NCBI GenBank assembly: GCA_030248065.1
Contig: JASAMV010006823.1
Location: 38,474-102,473 of the forward strand
DNA: 64,000 bases
Direction of reading: 5' to 3'
Source: Rhynchonema sp. JSB1_4
Lineage: Eukaryota; Nematoda; Chromadorea; Monhysterida; Xyalidae
This document shows positions 34,405 to 45,981 of the stretch, in pieces (position 1 is the first letter of the stretch; every line of letters starts with the position of its first letter). Below the pieces are notes generated by a model. The model was given only the letters and a program-made list of their open reading frames with translations, had not been told where the DNA came from and ran no database searches. A program made the translations under genes and the position numbers.

Positions 34405-37400
34405 TATTTTATTCCAACTTTTATATTTTCAAGACCAATCCATTAGAAGTAGCAATTTTCTCATTTTTTCTTGCACGAATAGCAAGGATGATATCAGGAA
34501 GGCTCCAGTCTGGGAAAGAGAAAAATTTCAATGCCGAAAATGGGTGCACGTGACCGTGACACGGAAATCGTGACTCCTTCTGGCTTTGGGCATATCAAGT
34601 TTCGCTTTGTGTTGCTTCTGACAAGCAGCTTGACTTTTATGAGCGAAAGTGGAAAAACGAACGCACCGCGCAAACCCAGCATAACTAATGAAACTTGACA
34701 ACGCCACAAGCTAATAACTCAAAGAGCCGAAAGCAGAACTGAAAACTTGAACGTGATAATAAAGCATGCGCGTGGTTAATCATGGGCACATAGAGGAGCT
34801 ACATACCAGGCAGCGAACACCGGGCAAAAAACGACTCTTGGGGTTGCATGTTCCGTTCGCATACAAAACTGCGACTTAGAACATGGACATAGAGGCTACT
34901 AAGAATCGATGCTTACGTGCTAGGTGAGGCTGGTTGTTGTCGTGTTTGTGACATGCAAGTAGGCCAACCAAACTGACAGCAGTAGCCAGTTGTACATATG
35001 TGCCCTGCCCATATACGTACATGCCCACCCGTGACGTAATGCATGTATTGTGTTAGGTACCGGGTTCGAGAAACTTGAGTGCCAGTTTTTTTTCAATTTA
35101 CAGTCCCCGCATGTGCGTCTTGTGCGACTGAAGTCCACATCGACGTCTAAGAGGCATGTATCAACACAACAGTGTATGTAAGGTGCAGACGTCAGCAGCT
35201 CACAGCGGGGCGGGCGGCCGAGGGCGGAATAAGAGAAATTAGATAAATGGCCCAACTTAAAAGAGTAGGTGGACATACAAGGTGCCAAAGTTGGCAAACA
35301 TAACATGCAGATACTACAGTATGGCCTCAATGATTCCCAAGTTCCGAACATCAGGCATGCGTGTGCCGTATTTTCGAACCTCTGGCGCAGCAACTTGAGT
35401 GAAACTTCCTTATACTGAGCACATTAACAATCATGATCGCACATTCCTCGTTTTCAAAAACATAAAAGCTCATGTGTCATGACCAGTGGGTGTCCAGGTC
35501 ACGCATGTGAATCAGTACAGGGCATCGGAAAAGTACTGTATTTTACGGTAAACACGTCTAGTTCACCGTTGTAAGCAGTCTGTTAAATTTAGTTTATGCC
35601 AGATTACGCAATCAGCGTTTCACAAAAGCTGCACGATGGCATATGATGCGTGATGTACACTTAATTACAGAAAGAAGCGCTACCTACATATGTACAACCA
35701 AGAGTACCCACACTCATCACGCAAAACTTGCTGACGACCTGACAACAAGTTGATCTAAACTACACATGTACATGTATCGACGAACTGTGGAAGGGTTGCT
35801 GAAAACGAATGCACGTGAAAAAATGTGTTTCACAGAGAGATAAAATGCTATGCTGATAAAAGCTTCATGATATCTATATACCTACAGGTCGTGGCAAAAA
35901 GTTTTAAGCGCACCGACTCACTCATCAAACACGGCTACATCTGACGTGGCAGTTGTTAATCGAAGTCGACGTTGCGCCCGACGGATGCCACGGAAATCAC
36001 CCAATTTGGGGTACTGCGGTCGACTGGGCCAGCCGTCAACACTCATTACTGGGAACAGGGAATTAATTGGGTGCAATGATGATCAGTGGGGATGTTTGGT
36101 TGTCAACAACACTTAGGTGCGGATGTTTTTTTCTCTGGGGCAAAACCCATAAAACTAAACACGAACGACAGGATATTTTTTGCGATTAGAAAAATATATA
36201 TGCACAGACAGGGCAAATACAGCGCCGGAGCCGGATACAGAATCTGGTGATAAGCTCAAACATGCCGATATGCGTTTGCAAGCTTGGTGAGTCTGAAGCT
36301 GAGCAAATATTTATCGCTGCATGAATCCAGCTCAGTGCAATGGTTTTGAGTGGATCGCGCTTGCTGTTACAATAGTCACTGAGCAGACAAATTGAAAAAA
36401 TACTAAACACAGTAATTTCGGTTTGACAAAAATGGGAAAAACAGGAAAGAGCGTGAAAAAAGTCCGGCTGCCTCTCGCCGCAAGTGATGGGCTGTGCGCA
36501 TCCAGGCCCAAGCCCAAGGCACATGAAACTAGTCAGGCATGAACAAAGCGCGTGCACGATAATAAAAAAGTATAATGCGAAACAACTACTGTGCTTGTTT
36601 GCTTGATGGGACACAGCTCAAAGTTTGGCACGCAACGTATACCACTGTAAACTGCATGTATCAGTTTCAGCCATGGGTAGGTCGCAGATGACTTTTTGCG
36701 AGGCACATGACAACGGCTGAGTGGGTACCGGTATTGGGTACTTTTGCCGCTAGATTTGTGAGAAAAACCCTATGTACGCAATAAACTCGCTCATTATCAC
36801 TACTTGTACGGTTTGAGCCTTGGTTGGTTTGAGTCAATGATCAAACCGTGATGAATGACCTCAGGGCAGACAACAATATTGACACACAATATTGAGGGCA
36901 GCTGAGGTTGATTCATTTCACAAAAAAACAATCTTATTGACGAGACTCGCATTTTCTCACCCACTGTCGGACGATAATGTTTGAGCTGGGACGTGTAGGT
37001 TATGCATACCACACGTGCGTAGCGAACTTTCATAAACCCTTTATTATTCATCAAACGATCAATGTGCGAAAGCAAAAACAAGCAAACAAACTCCGCCTAA
37101 GCGTTTTCCAAAATCATTATCACTTCCGGATGCGGAGATGAGAAAGGAGAAAATAAATACAAATTAAGAGAAAGTGTACTATGCCACCAACCGCACACGC
37201 TGTCCGCTGAGCATACGCAATCGACCCGATAGAATGGGCTTGTGATTTGCTAACTGGAGCACCGAATCGTCCATTGATTGCATTCGTTGACGAAGCTGTT
37301 TTTCGGCGGACATTTTTTCAGGGGTTTTCAAATTTTTTCTTGTTTTTTAAACGTTTCTTGTCTTTTTTGGCAGAAAATTATAAATTCAAGGAACTATTCA

Positions 37401-38409
37401 GCTCTGAAACACTGTTAATACAAAAAAGTATGTATATCTCCACGCTTCCGGTCCCACGACAGCCAAAAATGGTGAAATAAAAAACCATGCGTTCACTTAC
37501 AGTCTTTCAAACACAGTTGGGGAGCACCAAATTCAATAGATTTTAGTCCTTTTTGAATGCGTTTACATGGACACGCGGTCGAGACCCAAAACATGTACTA
37601 CGTCACGACACATTGACTATACAGTGGGCCTGGGTGGCGCGCCAACTAAAGCTTTTTTGATGCACTACCCAAACAGTAGGTACCTATGGACATGCACATC
37701 GACCCAAACCGTTGGACGTGTGTCCCGCTCCAGTGACACATTGAAAGCTTACAAGCCTCTATGCGCTGACTTGGACACGCCACGGGGGTACACGGACAAG
37801 CACACCACCTTGCAGGGTGCTCACGTCACAGCAGCTGTTTTTCGCTCTGCATCTTTGTATTTTTTTTTATAAAACGCTTCGATGTAGCTGACTGGACCGA
37901 ATACCACATGGTGAGTGACTTGTCTGAGAAGCAGAAAGCTGCCAAAAACGCCCCCGTATAACCAGTACAGATAGCACAAAGAAGCTGAGTCGTAGACACC
38001 CAGTTTGGTTTCAAGGTGTTTGCACAAAGCATCAGCGAGGGCACTGACGCAAGACGGGATTATAAAAGTCGAGATTTGGACGGTTAAAAAACAAACTGCG
38101 AGCCACTGTTAACTCGAAACAGTTGTTCACGCGGATAATAATGGGTCTCGTTTCAAAACCCATTTCAAACAAAATGTCGCCAGTGTGAAAGAGAAAACAT
38201 ACGCGTTTCAAGTTGGTTCAGTACTGAAGCCAGCTGCGTGATTGATAAGCATGAACAGGTGAGCGCAAAAAACGATAAGGGGTGTTTATTTATGCGACAG
38301 CAATCCAGACTCCTGAAAGGTGAAAATGGTACCTTGGTAACCAAGGTGCATGTTTTAATCTGTGTGGGTTAACCGATCCTCTGGTGGCATAGTTGAGGTC
38401 AACCGGATT

Positions 38410-38665
38410 TACGAGGCATTGAACACTTGTGTATATGTACCTACGATATCGCACAGGGTGACCCATACTCCCACGATTGACAGCTTAGTTCTCGGCGTCG
38501 GTTGAAGGGATTCGTCGACCGGACCATCAATTGAGATAGTGAACCTGGGATTCTTTGTATGAAACTCACAGTCCATGAAACATTGCTGAGTGAGATATGG
38601 AGGGGTACTAACCACATCGCTGGTGGCCCGACGTTCTTGAGACGGAACCGGCTTTCCAAGACCAT
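38410..38665 (-). other. Possible coding exons, unrecognised
   Basis: On the minus strand a stretch reading RDIMVLESRFRLKNVGPPAM is followed by a donor-like GTTAGT. Then, after CACTCAG, comes a continuous frame with CFMDCEFHTKNPRF, ISIDGPVDE and TKLSIVGVWVTLCDI up to a GTAGGT donor. The composition looks protein-like, but the two pieces do not join in frame with the obvious splice sites and no neighbouring exon was found. It could be a decayed gene fragment. Confidence 0.2.
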
Positions 38666-39464
38666 GATGTCTCGCTCAGTGATGTTTCATCGGCTGTGAG
38701 TTTAACATAGGAATTTTTGGTTCATGCTCTCAATTGACTATTTGGCCGACGACAATCCATCGCGCCAACGTTGACTGTCAAATGCGTTGCGCTTGAGTAT
38801 GAGTCACCCTATAGTTACGTCACTAACAACGATATACGACAACCAGTGTGTGGATCAAAACATTACGGTTGGTCACCGAATGGAGCGCTGAGTGTCATTT
38901 ACCGCGGTGCTGAGTATACGTTGTTGGACTTTTGTTTAATGATTCCCTTTCAAATGTGTCATTTCCACAAAAACCGCACTGAAACCCGTTAGCTTGTGTC
39001 CAGTTCCACCTCAAAGTCTGTGGTCCAGGATCTGATTGGGTCATGGGCCAGATAGAGGTATTGAACGCACAGGTTTCAAAGCTGAATCACACCCATTGTG
39101 ATGATTATTGCTCAAGTTGGGAAGCATTTCAACTATATGAAATCTGGCAGACAGGACAGTATAACGTGAACGTTTTGATTAGTGCACTGCACAGCACAAC
39201 CACTACTTAGCATCCATTAGCGCAAAAAACAATCTTTTAACACAATTCATGATAATTATTATAAACTTCGAAATGAAACATAGAAAAGTTGGACAGAAAC
39301 ATCATCGTGCTGGTTATTAAAAGTCAAGAAGTCACATTATCATTCATGCGCGCTTATCATGGTTGTATGCTTCTGTTCAATCCGCTTGTTGTTGTTTTTG
39401 CTGCATTCTTTCAAGCTTCTGTTTTTCTGCATCGCTGCTTCTTCTTCGTTTCCCTGCTGTTCGT

Positions 39465-40080
39465 CGTTTTCAACATGGCACAGTGTCGGCGCACCGCTGG
39501 ACGACCAACACAATAATCTTGTTGCACCTGCTCACGATATTTTGAGGCGAATTTTTAGTCGGTAATTCACTTGCTAAACCGTGCTGGCAAGTGGGCTTAT
39601 TGGTTGTTTGTTACCATCGCAGTCAGCTATGTTCGTATGCTCGACTGGCTGACCTCCTGTCGGATTCAAAGCTATCAATATGACGGATGCATTTTTTGTT
39701 GTTTAAAAGCTTGAGACAAAACTGTTACCTCGAAGCACCAAGCAATTCCACGGTTTGCTCTTTGTTTCTGAAGCCGCACATCACTGCAAGAAGGTTTTGA
39801 CAAGTTGAGTGATTAGTTGGCAAGGATGTAGAGACCGAATATCATTTTTGACATCAAAAAATAGGGACAAAGAGATACATATTAGCACCGTGTTGCTTCA
39901 GACCGTCGTGTTTTCAGTTGTGCAAACGCATGTAGCATTGGACAAAGAGCAGTCTCTCAAACTGCTGTTCGTTAGTTAGAACATGGCACAGTGACCGCTA
40001 GAAGACCAAAACAATAATCTTGTTGCACCTGCTCCGAATATTTAGAAACGTATTTTTAGTCAGTAATTCGTGCCTGCGCG
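39465..40080. repeat. Diverged direct repeat pair
   Basis: Segments near 39470-39580 and 39970-40075 share AACATGGCACAGTG, then CAATAATCTTGTTGCACCTG and ATTTTTAGTCRGTAATTC. Spacing is about 500 bp. Possibly the remains of a tandem segmental duplication; no terminal repeats seen. Confidence 0.6.
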
Positions 40081-40209
40081 GCAGCGGATAGGCTTAGGCG
40101 TATTAGTTTCTGTTGCTTGAATGATAAAATTTGTCAGAAATGATACTTTTGCACCACCTTTAAGATGTGATCCCATCAAATAGTGGGTGGGGGTGCAAAC
40201 GTTCCCAGA

Positions 40210-42033
40210 ATGTCACCCGACTCTGATACGTCGGCAGAAGAGGACCGTCACCAGTTGCTATGGAACATCAACTGTGTGTACGGCATTTTTGTTGACACTC
40301 TGTTGTTGTTGAGCATGTTGCGTATTATTGTACCCATACTGTCGCATCACGCATTGCGGTCAAGGAAAGAATGGCTGATTTTGACAGGTATATGCTTTTT
40401 AAAAAAAATTGGCTTGACCGATTTGAGCTCAAGAGCTCCGATCAACACAGTGGTTTCATTGAATCGTAATCCTGCCGCATTTCAATCTAATCTGTTGTTA
40501 GTCAAGAGCCTGAATCCCACAAATCTGAGCTTGTAACTGGTGTCCAGGCAGGACTGAATCTTGCTTTGTCCATTCTAACCCTATAATGTTTCAGGGCTGT
40601 GCATTGCGGACGCCATGTCTGGTCTGGCGACAGTGCAGTACAGCAGCGTGTACTTCGGTCATCGCGTCAGTTACAACAAAACGGTTGGTCTGGTATTCAT
40701 TGGCTCTTTAGAAAATCTATGTATTTCACCTGGTCATGAGTAAAAAAGAAAACCGCACCAATACATACTCAGACATTCAACTTGACCAAATGGGATTGCG
40801 TGGTTTATCCGCACAATTTTCTCTGGGGCGTTGCTGTGGCACCAAGAGGTAACATTGTATGAAGGACTTTTAAGAATCATATGAACCTAACTTAAATTCA
40901 AAAAGTCTCAGGCTGGCTGATGTTTCTGGTGAGCATCGATCGATTGATCTTGGTCTGTTGGCCAGTGTTTTACATGACAAAGGTTAGGCGGAAAATTTAA
41001 GAAAAATTCAGTTGCATTTTAACGTTTTTCTGACCAGCAATGTTTCACACGTTCCCAGATGAACATCAAGATGTACCGCGCGTTGTTGTGCGTTGTGTTC
41101 GGACACACTCTGCTGTTCACCATCGAATCCTACATCGCGGTGTACCGCGACCGATCTCTGACCACCAAGATCAACGTGTGCAACCTGCTGGCCGCGGTGC
41201 GCCGGGGCTTCTTCAGTTACAGCGCCTTCACGATATACCTTGGTGCCGTGCTCAGTGTAGTGGTTCAAGTGTGCACGTTGCTGGTGATGAAACGCAAGGA
41301 TGGAAAGGTTTGCGCATTGATTGATGAACAAACCGATGGATTCACAGCGAGGCATTGACAATACATTGATAACTACAGTTAAAATATTTCATCGATTGAT
41401 GTGTTAAGCAATCGACTGATTGACGGACTGATTAATTGTGACGTTGATTAAGCTACATTGTAAGCAACGAACAACAACAGGACCGATCGCTCTGCAGGTA
41501 CAGCCAAGTGGCGGGGTGAGTGTCGGCAGCATCTCCGCCGCCCAACGTGACTTCACACGTCGTGTCAACATGTCGGTGTTGATGACATTCGTGTTCGTCG
41601 TTGTGCCATTCATGCTCAGCGTTGGTCGTCTGAAGACAGAAATTATGATTTTGTCAAAAAACTGCTCATCCAATGATTCTTCTAAGAAAACATAACCGCA
41701 GGTTTGGGTATCGTTCGTGTGGAACCATCAAAGCATGATGCGCGAAGCGATCTTCATGATGCTGCAAATGGCACCGAGGTTTAGTTTCAATTGTTATTGT
41801 CGTTCAAACTCACAACTGGCTTTCATAAAAGCAAAAACCTCCACCACTTACTTTCCAGCATCAATTCGATGCTAAACGCGGTGATTTTCATTCGCGCCAA
41901 CCAGATTCTGCGCAGCGCCTGGCGAGCAACGTTGAAATGTCAGAAGCTGCCAGAGGATATCGAGATGTGGAACACAAATGAGGCGGCACCGCTGAATGGC
42001 AATGACGTCGAAATGGATGAAACAAAATATTGA
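40210..42033 (+). CDS. Seven-transmembrane receptor, nematode chemoreceptor-like (Srsx-like)
   Basis: A predicted plasma-membrane G-protein-coupled receptor. Eight exons: 40210-40387 (ATG), 40595-40683, 40773-40848, 40912-40982, 41059-41307, 41498-41620, 41702-41778, 41859-42033 (stop). They total 346 codons (345 residues), phases consistent. Hydrophobic segments include GIFVDTLLLLSMLRIIVPIL (TM1), WLILTGLCIADAMSGL (TM2), a helix ending LMFLVSIDRLILVCW where IDR replaces the DRY motif (TM3), YRALLCVVFGHTLLF (TM4), FTIYLGAVLSVVVQVCTLLV (TM5), VLMTFVFVVVPFMLS (TM6) and the last helix before NAVIFIRANQ. The cysteine in TKWDCVV fits the TM3 disulfide. The start codon follows TTCCCAG by one base, which could be a trans-splice acceptor. 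Ligand unknown; another rhodopsin-class family is possible. Confidence 0.8.
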
Positions 42034-43115
42034 GATATTTGGCAGACCAAGTTTTTCCAGTATTGTCAGCACCAAATGAGTGATTATTTTGGAGAGACGT
42101 GGGCTACATAAGTTGACATTGTGCAGTGCGACACTATTTTCCTGTGTGGACATGCTTTGCGAATGAAATACACATGTGCTGAAAGCTGAAATCATACAAA
42201 ATTTCCACTGTTATTATATCAAAAAAACATCGAAACACCGATTATAATTTCAATCGTGATGCCTTGGCCGCTGATTGCATTGCTGCTGTTAATGGTTAAT
42301 TTGTTCAAGGAACATAATGCTTATCAAGTTGGTGAAAGCCAGTAATTTTTTTCAACTGAACAAAAATATTTTGGGTTATGTTTAATTTTTTTGAATAGCG
42401 TTTTTTTCTGATAGGATGCGTACCTGGAAAAGCTGAACTGTGCGATAGCGAACTGGGCTGAAACACAGAACAAAAAGACTGGAAGTAAAATGAAGTCGAT
42501 AGGTGATGTGAAGACGAAAGTGAGTCCGCTATGCTGTACCAGAAAGGTCTGCACACAAAATGACGTCCATGTATTTTGTTTCCTTTATTCCAGCGATTCG
42601 TGAAGGATTTATTCGGCTGAATATGAAATGAAAAGTATCCAGAAAGGGACGTTGGGTGAACGTGCGCTGTGAAATTCACGTTGATTTGATCAAGATTAAT
42701 TGTTATACATATAGTCTTTCATTTTATTCTCGGTCCAAACAAAGTATACAGCAAATGTTTCATCGCAACAGCAGCCATCATGTAACGCGCATGTTTCGAG
42801 CCACGTTGTCGATCTGTTGGTTATCATCCACGACGATGACTGCTGTTTTCAAGGCGTTGAAACATTTTCTGCATATCGCTGCTGGACTGTTATAAAACGG
42901 AAATACTATACAAGTACAAATTTCCTGGGTTTTATAACCCGCTGAAACAAATCGTGAATAAATGACACAAATGATTTGTATTTGCTTTCAATAAAGCACA
43001 AAACACACATTTTGACGTGTTATTTATGTTTCTATGTAATGTCACAAAGCTTGTGGAAGTTGGACAGCAATTCATTTTTCTACTGATGATATAACTTCGG
43101 AGCAAATCAACCAAA

Positions 43116-45324
43116 ATGCAGCTAAATCATTGTGCATCCGTTGACGACGGTATTCCGCGCTCAAGAGTCAGCCAGCTGCTGCTGCTTTTGCTGATTATTT
43201 CAAGCCTATCAGTATCCGTTGAGTCAGCTGGTGAGCTTCTCATGAAATTATTCCCAAAAATTAACAAAATTTCAGAACAAAATGCAATTTCAGCGGCAAA
43301 CGAAGCAATTCTGGTGTTGCTACCGGATGGATCATTGAAACGAATCGACGTGACTGAAAGCGGCGTGGTTGAAGTGAGTGAGGCCAACCATATCAAATCG
43401 CTCGAACCCTCAGATGTCGGTGCTTCGTTGGTTTGGACCGGAAAAGATTTGTACGCACTGGGGGGAGGGCAAGGTAAGGCATGTGTGAAATAAGAGTGGG
43501 AAACGTTATTTCAAAGTTATGCAGCTGGATAACAAACTGGTGCACTTTTATTTTGCAGGCGATCATACCGCTGTTCGAAAATGGGACAAACCAAATTACC
43601 AATGGGAGACGATCGGTAGCATGCATTACGACAGATTTGGAGGTATAAATCTATAAGTCAACTTACTGCAACCTCAAAAAATTTATAAATAAGGCATAAT
43701 CTCTCATTGTCGCGATCTCGTTTCAGCAGTATCAGGAGCAAAGTTGGGCCATCCATTTTTCGGCTATCAACCCAGAGCGCACCAGTTGTTCGCATGTTTG
43801 TCCGCGGGCAATAGAGCGACTGCAACGTGCGAATTCTCAGAAAGCGGTGCTGGCAAATGGAATGTTACCCAAAGTGTCTTAACCAGCTGCATGACATCGA
43901 CATCTGCGTCTTTCGCGTTGCTGGATGTGAGCCGTTAAAGTTTCACGAAATTAGGTTTATTGATATGTGGTCAACTCAGGTCGAATGCCATGTAAAATCA
44001 TATACAGTATTGTTTCTCGCGCTCCTCGTTCTTGTACCCTGTACGGTACACACAAGCGGTTGATCACCTCAGGACCTGGTGTACGTTGTGTGCAAAAGCC
44101 TCTCCACTCGTGTGCAAGTGCAAGGGTTCATAATCAACAAAACCGACAAAACTATCAAGATCAAACAACTACCGGATTTGCCTGTTCACCTGGAAGAACC
44201 GTCGATTGTGGCGTACTTCGGATTTATTGTGGTCAGTTTCTGCCACCAACACGTTTTTGTTGTATGCCGCTGAAAAACTGGTGGCGTAGTTTCCCAAGAA
44301 AACATTATTGCGTACCATTTTCATTACTCGTAATATTTGGTTCATGATATTGTGACATTTGCATGTGGTCAACTCAGTCAACTAGCATACAGAATGTCAC
44401 GTATTATTTGTCGAGCGCACTCTAGGGTGCCTTGAGTTTCACGACTTTGGTTGACGATATCAATCATCAGTATTACGTCATGTCACACAGGTCTGCGGTG
44501 GCCAAATTCAAGGGCAACGAAAACGCGACGAAAAGGAATGCCGCAGAATCAATCCTAACGCCAAAACCAATAGCGGATGGCGACCGTTCACTTCAATGCG
44601 CTCGGCCAGATCGCAACATCGAATGCTGCAAATCGGTGGCAATCTGGTGGCATTCGGTGGCACCAATGACTTCATTGAAGTCTTCCACAATAACGAATGG
44701 AAGGGTGGCGTCCGGCTACAGAATGCCGAAGACTCGAGGTCGTTCAGCGCGGCGGTCGTGTCGAAACAATTGTTTGAACGTACGTTTATTGGTCGCGAAT
44801 TCAGAGCTCAACGACTCTTCAGTGAGCTACAGTGGCATCGTAGGCATCGTTCAAACGACCCTCGAGACTTTATTTGGGCCTTGCTTCTGTTTTGCACAGA
44901 CTTTGAAAACAAAATACCACAAATAAAGCCACACAATTGTGCGCGAAAGCCCCACTGGTCTTTATTCATGATTCGAAATCGGTACAATGTCACGTACGTA
45001 CATTGGTACGTACATTACTTTTCAGCTCCACCACCACCACCAGCGACAAGCATACCCGCAACCCCACGCACACCGGTGGCAGTCACAATCAAAACCACAC
45101 CACCAACAGTTGCAACGTCACCAAGTGCCACCACAACGACGTCGGGTCAGAATGCCACCGCGCCGAATGTTGAGACCACCAGCACGCGACAGCTGCACAC
45201 AGGGGACCGCCACAGCGGTGAGGTGATGTTTGTGATGATCGTCGGGTTTCTCCTGGTCATCTGTTGCTTTGCTGGACTGACGCTCTGGCTACTGGGCGTG
45301 CACCGTCCTGATGACGAACAGTGA
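43116..45324 (+). CDS. Kelch-like type I membrane protein
   Basis: Seven exons: 43116-43230 (ATG), 43276-43473, 43559-43642, 43727-43926, 44073-44231, 44491-44779, 45026-45324 (stop). They total 448 codons (447 residues), phases consistent. A signal peptide (LLLLLLIISSLSVSVESA) is followed by a beta-propeller-like ectodomain with kelch-type glycine pairs: DLYALGGGQG, FIVVCGGQI, NLVAFGGTND. A Pro/Thr-rich, probably O-glycosylated stalk (PPPPATSIPATPRT and following) precedes one transmembrane helix (VMFVMIVGFLLVICCFAGL) and a short tail. Probably a cell-surface adhesion or receptor protein; no enzymatic motif. The final codons overlap a strong donor (ACA/GTGAGT at 45321). Removal of a 55-nt intron (45321-45375) would replace the stop by about 20 residues, ending at 45439. 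A polyadenylation signal AATAAA lies at 45690. Confidence 0.75.
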
Positions 45325-45981
45325 GTTTGGACAGTTTTGAGCTTTTTGTTTCTGTTCTCACTTTGCCATTGAAAGGAACAACAACGTGTACATCTTTGAC
45401 TTAGGGGTTTTGCACTCGCTTGGTGAATCTGCTGAATGAACATAAAACAAAAGCTGATTAGGATAATATTATGGGAACTGTGATTCTTCTGACATTATAA
45501 TGAGAAATAATGCATCTTGGTGATTAATTGTCGCAAAAGTATAATTGCTTTTTACTGAGTTATGTAGGTGTTAGTCCTACGCTTATTGTTTTCGTGTGAT
45601 TTATACTGCATAAAGATTGGACTGTATTGCATCTTTTATCGGGCTTTGGAGGCATCAATGGCATTTTAATTAAAGATTAAAATTGGCTCAATAAAATTAG
45701 AATGGCTCAATATGACGTTCCAACCAGTGTGTGCAAATCAGCTTATATTTGTGGCAAGGCTACAAACGTGAAATGTTTTGACAGAGTGGAGGATGAGCGG
45801 AGGAGGACTAATGGTTTGTAAAGCCCATGCCTCGCCTGCATTTGCGCGTTGGTCACCATGACAACGCTCCATTCGGGTCAGTTTGGCAGTTTTCAACTCG
45901 CATTCGAATAAAAAAGCGAATTATTCAATATTGTTGGGATTGTTCCCGAAAGTTGTCTCTACTTTATCAACGGTGTCAAAA

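Larger units (their letters stand above)
34405..40209. other. Long stretch without a confident gene
   Basis: Lies between the glutaminase start (minus) and the receptor start (plus), so it contains both promoters. Open frames are short and unsupported, except for a protein-like stretch at 38410-38665 listed separately. A diverged direct repeat occurs near 39470-39580 and 39970-40075. Confidence 0.45.

Noticed and set aside
36186..36614. 142-residue minus-strand open frame
   Set aside because: Rich in Cys, Phe and Ser as expected of chance AT-rich frames; no flanking splice sites, start context or homologous motif.
43116..45324. Kelch/BTB ubiquitin ligase adaptor
   Set aside because: There is no BTB or BACK domain; instead a signal peptide and a transmembrane helix place the propeller outside the cell.
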